NCBI GenBank assembly: GCA_964494625.1
Contig: CAZBRT010000001.1
Coordinates: forward strand, 992,001 to 1,056,000
Length of the DNA: 64,000 nucleotides
Source: UBA2784 sp964494625
GTDB taxonomy: Bacteria; Pseudomonadota; Alphaproteobacteria; Micropepsales; Micropepsaceae
Reading direction: 5' to 3'
The position numbers were made by a program, and so were the translations under genes. The notes below the pieces were generated by a model. That model ran no database searches and was not told the DNA's origin. It saw only the letters and a list, made by a program, of their open reading frames with translations. This document shows, one piece after another, positions 60,931-64,000 of this stretch. Numbering within the stretch: position 1 is the stretch's first letter; each line of letters opens with the position of its first letter.

Positions 60931-61584
60931 ATGTCCCTTCGCCGCACTGCACTGCTTCTGGCAGGCGCTTCGATGATTGCTCTGGCTCCGGTTGCGCTGG
61001 CTGATGAGGCCGCGTCTTCTTTCGATGGCGGCACCTGGCAGTTCCGCGCGCGCCTCATCAGCGTGATCCCGGACGAGGACGCCGACATTTCGGTCATCGG
61101 CGGCACAGTCGATATCGACACATCGTACGTTCCCGAGTTCGACATCACCTACTACTTCACGAAGAACTGGGCCGCCGAATTGATCCTGGCGGTCACGCCG
61201 CACACGATCACGCACGAGCCGACCGGCATTGAGCTGGGTGATGTGTGGCTTCTGCCGCCAACCCTGACGCTGCAATATCACTTCGCACCCGACAGCACAT
61301 CGTTCCGCCCCTATCTGGGTGCGGGCGTGAACTACACGATCTTCTTTGGTGATGATGCAGCGTCCGGCATTTCGTTTGGTGATTTCGACTCAAGCTTCGG
61401 CTTTGCGCTGCAGGCCGGGTTTGACATTCCCATCAACGACAATGGCTGGGTGTTCAACGTGGACGTGAAGAAAATCTGGCTGAACACGGAAGTCGATGTG
61501 ACGCTGCCCGGTCCGCTGACCGTCAATGCCGACGTGGACATCAATCCGTGGGTGATCGGCGTTGGATTTGGCTACAAATACTGA
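60931..61584 (+). CDS. ompW: OmpW-family outer membrane protein
   Basis: A 217-residue OmpW-like beta barrel with a signal peptide (about 1-24, ending ALA-D). GGTWQFRARLISVIPDED at the mature start, PEFDITYYFTKNWAAELI, LPPTLTLQYHF, FRPYLGAGVNYT and a terminal aromatic residue (GVGFGYKY) are typical of the eight-stranded family. AAAGGA precedes the ATG. A predicted FNR/FixK box lies upstream and an intrinsic terminator follows, so it is a single-gene unit. Confidence 0.93.
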   Translation: MSLRRTALLLAGASMIALAPVALADEAASSFDGGTWQFRARLISVIPDEDADISVIGGTVDIDTSYVPEFDITYYFTKNWAAELILAVTPHTITHEPTGIELGDVWLLPPTLTLQYHFAPDSTSFRPYLGAGVNYTIFFGDDAASGISFGDFDSSFGFALQAGFDIPINDNGWVFNVDVKKIWLNTEVDVTLPGPLTVNADVDINPWVIGVGFGYKY

Positions 61585-61630
61585 AACTGAAAGTACTGTC
61601 CGGCACTCTCTCCCCGCCGGCTCAGGAAAC

Positions 61631-61660
61631 GGGGCGGCCAGCAATGGCCGCCCCTTTTTC
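61631..61660 (+). terminator. intrinsic terminator of ompW
   Basis: GGGGCGGCC pairs with GGCCGCCCC across AGCAAT, followed by TTTTTC. Confidence 0.9.
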
Positions 61661-61684
61661 GTGCAATGCCGGAAGGGAGGCGCT

Positions 61685-63664
61685 TCAGCGTGTCAGCCGC
61701 GCCTCGTTATCAATCACCACCGGCTCAAGATTGTCGGCGGGGTTGATGGCGAAAACGCGGCCAAGGAAATAGAGCTCGGCGGTCAGCGCACGCTCGCGCG
61801 TGGCGGCGCGGCGGAAGCCGTGGCCCTCGCCCTCGAAGGCGAGATAGGCAATTGGCGTCCCCGCCTTTTTCACCCCTTCATAGATCAATTCTGACTGGTT
61901 GGGCGGCACAACCTTGTCGTCGAGGCCCTGCAGGATGAGCAACGGCTCCTTGATCCCGTCAATGCGGGTGAGGGGCGAGCGGGCGCGATAGATCGCTTCT
62001 GCCTGCGGCAGGGGGCCGACCAGCAAGTCGCAATAGCGTGACTCGAATTTGTGAGACTCCGCGGCCAGCAACTGCAAATCAGATACGCCAAAGAGATTGA
62101 TGCCCGCCTTGAACACATCGTGGAAGGCGAGACCTGCCAGCACCACAAAGCCGCCGGCACTGCCGCCGAGAACGGCGATGCGATCAGGATCAGTAAGCCC
62201 CGTCTTGCCCGCATGACGTGCGGCGGCGACCACGTCTTCCACATCGGCGACGCCCCACTGGCCGTTGAGGCGCTTGCGATAGGCGGTGCCGTAACCGGTT
62301 GAGCCGGCATAGTTCACGTCAAGAATGGCAAAGCCGCGTGTCGTCCAGTAATGGCGCCACAGCATGAAGACCGGCTGGGTGGCAGCTGTGGGTCCGCCAT
62401 GCACCGTGACGATCATCGGCGGCTTCTCGCCTGCGGGCGCGTTGAAGGCCGGATTGTTCGGCGGATAATAAAAGGCATGGGCCTCGCGCGCGGTGCCGTC
62501 GGGTGCGCGTGTCGGAAAACTGATCGCCTGCGGCGTTGACACATGGTCGGGCGCAAGGCGCGGCGGCGTCGGCTCGTGCAGGCAATCATAGGCGAGCGAT
62601 GCGGGGTCAAGCGCATAGGCTGCGTGCTCGGCTTGCGGGGACGCAGCGGCAAACACCACGCGCTGCCCGCAACGGCGCAGTGCATGGATGGCGGTGAACG
62701 GCGTCGGGATCGGATGATAGATGCCGGTTGCAAGATCCAGCCGCACCAGAAAATCGACCGCTTCGCGCGTTTGCACGGCAATGACTTCGCCGGGACCGGT
62801 CACAACAAATTGGCTGCGTCCGAAATTCCAGGCGGGGCCACCGGTTTCGGCCTCAACCGGCGCGACGCATTCCAGCGCGCGTCCGTTGCGGCGCCAAAGG
62901 TTCCACCAGCCTGAGGCGTCCGAGCAGAACCACAGCGTGCCATCGTCCGACCAGGCGGGCTGCACATTGGAATGACCCGCCTCCGCACCGATCACGGTCT
63001 CCACATCAATCATGCGGCCCGAAGAACTGAACGTGCCGATGCAAAGGTTGGTCGCATCCCACGGCATGTTGGGATGATCCCACGCCACGAAAGCGAGCCT
63101 GCGTCCGTCCGGCGACAGGCGGGGATGGGCGACAAAATCACTGCCGGCAAAAAGTGTGTCGATGGTGCCTGCGCCCGTCAGGTCGATGGCGACAAGGCGG
63201 TTGGCGGGTTCCTTGGCCGTGCCGTTGGCTACGGGCGCGTGATCCTCGCAGACGGCGATCAGGCGTTCACGTCGCTCGTCCACGATGAGGTCCGCAAAGC
63301 GCAAGGGCCCTTCGGGTGTAACGGCGCGCGGCTCGTCACCCGGGCGCACACGCCAGATGCGCTGGTCCTTGTCATTGACGAAAAAGACGGTGCCCAGATG
63401 CGCGCACATGGCGCCGCCGCCATATTCATGGACGCGCGAGCGGGCCGAGAATCCGGAAGGCAGAAGTTCATCCCGGGTGCCATCGGGGCGGATACGGATG
63501 ATGGCGCTCCGCCCATTCTCATCGGGACGCATCTCGACGACATAGATGGTGCCCGCATCCGCCATCACGGTTTCAAGCGCGCGTGCGGCACCCGTGACGG
63601 CCGAGGCGGTCAAAGGCGATGTCCACGTGCCGAAGGGGGCGATTGTCTTCTTCTTGTCGGTCAC
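61685..63664 (-). CDS. S9-family peptidase (prolyl oligopeptidase type)
   Basis: A 659-residue cytoplasmic peptidase with no signal peptide: N-terminal beta-propeller (about 20-390) and a C-terminal alpha/beta hydrolase domain. The triad is Ser in GGSAGGFVVLAG (about residue 500), Asp in LQGLDDKVVPPNQ and His in EGEGHGFRR. DVNYAGSTGYG is the usual oxyanion-side motif. It is like dipeptidyl/acylaminoacyl peptidases; the substrate is not known. It lies tail to tail with ompW. Confidence 0.92.
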   Translation of the reverse strand: MTDKKKTIAPFGTWTSPLTASAVTGAARALETVMADAGTIYVVEMRPDENGRSAIIRIRPDGTRDELLPSGFSARSRVHEYGGGAMCAHLGTVFFVNDKDQRIWRVRPGDEPRAVTPEGPLRFADLIVDERRERLIAVCEDHAPVANGTAKEPANRLVAIDLTGAGTIDTLFAGSDFVAHPRLSPDGRRLAFVAWDHPNMPWDATNLCIGTFSSSGRMIDVETVIGAEAGHSNVQPAWSDDGTLWFCSDASGWWNLWRRNGRALECVAPVEAETGGPAWNFGRSQFVVTGPGEVIAVQTREAVDFLVRLDLATGIYHPIPTPFTAIHALRRCGQRVVFAAASPQAEHAAYALDPASLAYDCLHEPTPPRLAPDHVSTPQAISFPTRAPDGTAREAHAFYYPPNNPAFNAPAGEKPPMIVTVHGGPTAATQPVFMLWRHYWTTRGFAILDVNYAGSTGYGTAYRKRLNGQWGVADVEDVVAAARHAGKTGLTDPDRIAVLGGSAGGFVVLAGLAFHDVFKAGINLFGVSDLQLLAAESHKFESRYCDLLVGPLPQAEAIYRARSPLTRIDGIKEPLLILQGLDDKVVPPNQSELIYEGVKKAGTPIAYLAFEGEGHGFRRAATRERALTAELYFLGRVFAINPADNLEPVVIDNEARLTR

Positions 63665-63734
63665 GTCGTGCTGCCATCGATTTCGGGGCGATGTCGACGA
63701 TAGGCGACGCTGAGCCGCGGCTCAATGGGCGCGT

Positions 63735-64000
63735 TCAATTCCCCATCGGCACGGTGAGGGCGGTCGGCGGGGTTGCCATGTCGCCCCGCTGCGGCTGGCG
63801 CCACTCAGGCGCGGGCAAGGCGCGAATGCCGTCTGACACGTCAGAGGCGAGCAGCATGAAGGCGGGCGGCGCACCCGCAATACCGCGTGAAAGCGCGAGC
63901 GCGGATGCGGCGTGTTCCAGCGCCTCGCCCACACCTCTATCGCGCGTGATGGCTTCGGCATAGGCGGCCTCGGACTCCAGCAATAGCGCGCGCGCAAGCG
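63735..64000 (-). CDS. C-terminal part of a hypothetical protein (5' end off window)
   Basis: The open frame runs past the right edge, so the true start is outside; the TTG at 63983 is probably internal. The visible 88 codons are helical, Ala-rich and without a recognised motif (ALLLESEAAYAEAITRDRGVGEALEHAAS and a Pro-rich end). It lies 70 bases upstream of the S9 peptidase gene in the same direction. Function unknown. Confidence 0.45.
   Translation of the reverse strand, partial: LARALLLESEAAYAEAITRDRGVGEALEHAASALALSRGIAGAPPAFMLLASDVSDGIRALPAPEWRQPQRGDMATPPTALTVPMGN

Overview
This is a GC-rich, densely coded chromosomal segment from an alphaproteobacterium. Three conserved gene blocks point there: zapE-mdh-sucCD-sucAB-lpd, the separate F1-ATPase operon atpHAGDC without F0 genes, and rplU-rpmA-GNAT-GNAT-obgE-proBA-nadD-rsfS-rlmH-gpmI-envC-ctpA-deacetylase-rppH. 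The palindromic mosaic repeat near 37.0-37.1 kb and the repeat-associated GIY-YIG gene would suit a Hyphomicrobiales-like lineage, but genus cannot be fixed from the sequence. No IS element, prophage, CRISPR array or replication origin was seen.

Layout. 0-4.1 kb: two tandem small membrane-anchored paralogues, a CreD-like membrane protein, an isolated sdhB and a serine hydrolase. 4.1-5.6 kb: an arsenic unit (arsI-like, arsR, arsC) behind a 34-bp operator-like inverted repeat that overlaps a promoter. 5.8-10.4 kb: exported proteins (Inh-like, lipoprotein, LprI-like, thioredoxin-like) around mmsA. 10.5-22 kb: zapE and the lower TCA cycle. 22-26.3 kb: xerC, a small transaldolase and priA. 26.6-31.5 kb: F1-ATPase. 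31.7-45.7 kb: a diiron ferritin-like protein, then the long minus-strand ribosome, GTPase, proline, NAD and cell-wall block. 45.7-48 kb: a structured noncoding gap, rlmJ, tRNA-Ser(CGA), a 119-bp tandem duplication and a frameshifted GIY-YIG gene. 48-64 kb: accessory genes, including a SOUL lipoprotein, a flavoprotein, two soluble chemoreceptors, a Ca2+/Na+ exchanger, an acyl-CoA synthetase, a GST, a tail-anchored sulfatase, OmpW behind an FNR/FixK-type box, and an S9 peptidase.

How the parts work together. SdhB, Mdh, SucCD, OGDH E1/E2/E3 and the F1 sector form an aerobic energy core. MmsA feeds valine and inositol carbon towards it. ObgE, L21, L27, RsfS, RlmH and RlmJ serve ribosome assembly and modification. 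EnvC, CtpA and the YibQ-like deacetylase serve the envelope. The globin and PAS chemoreceptors and the OmpW anaerobox suggest that oxygen or redox is sensed.

The most unusual signals are a palindromic mosaic read in frame into the EnvC N-terminus, the duplicated hairpin element between tRNA-Ser and the broken GIY-YIG gene, and an orphan terminator with repeated G6/C6 tracts between rplU and rlmJ. No clearly new multi-gene system was found.
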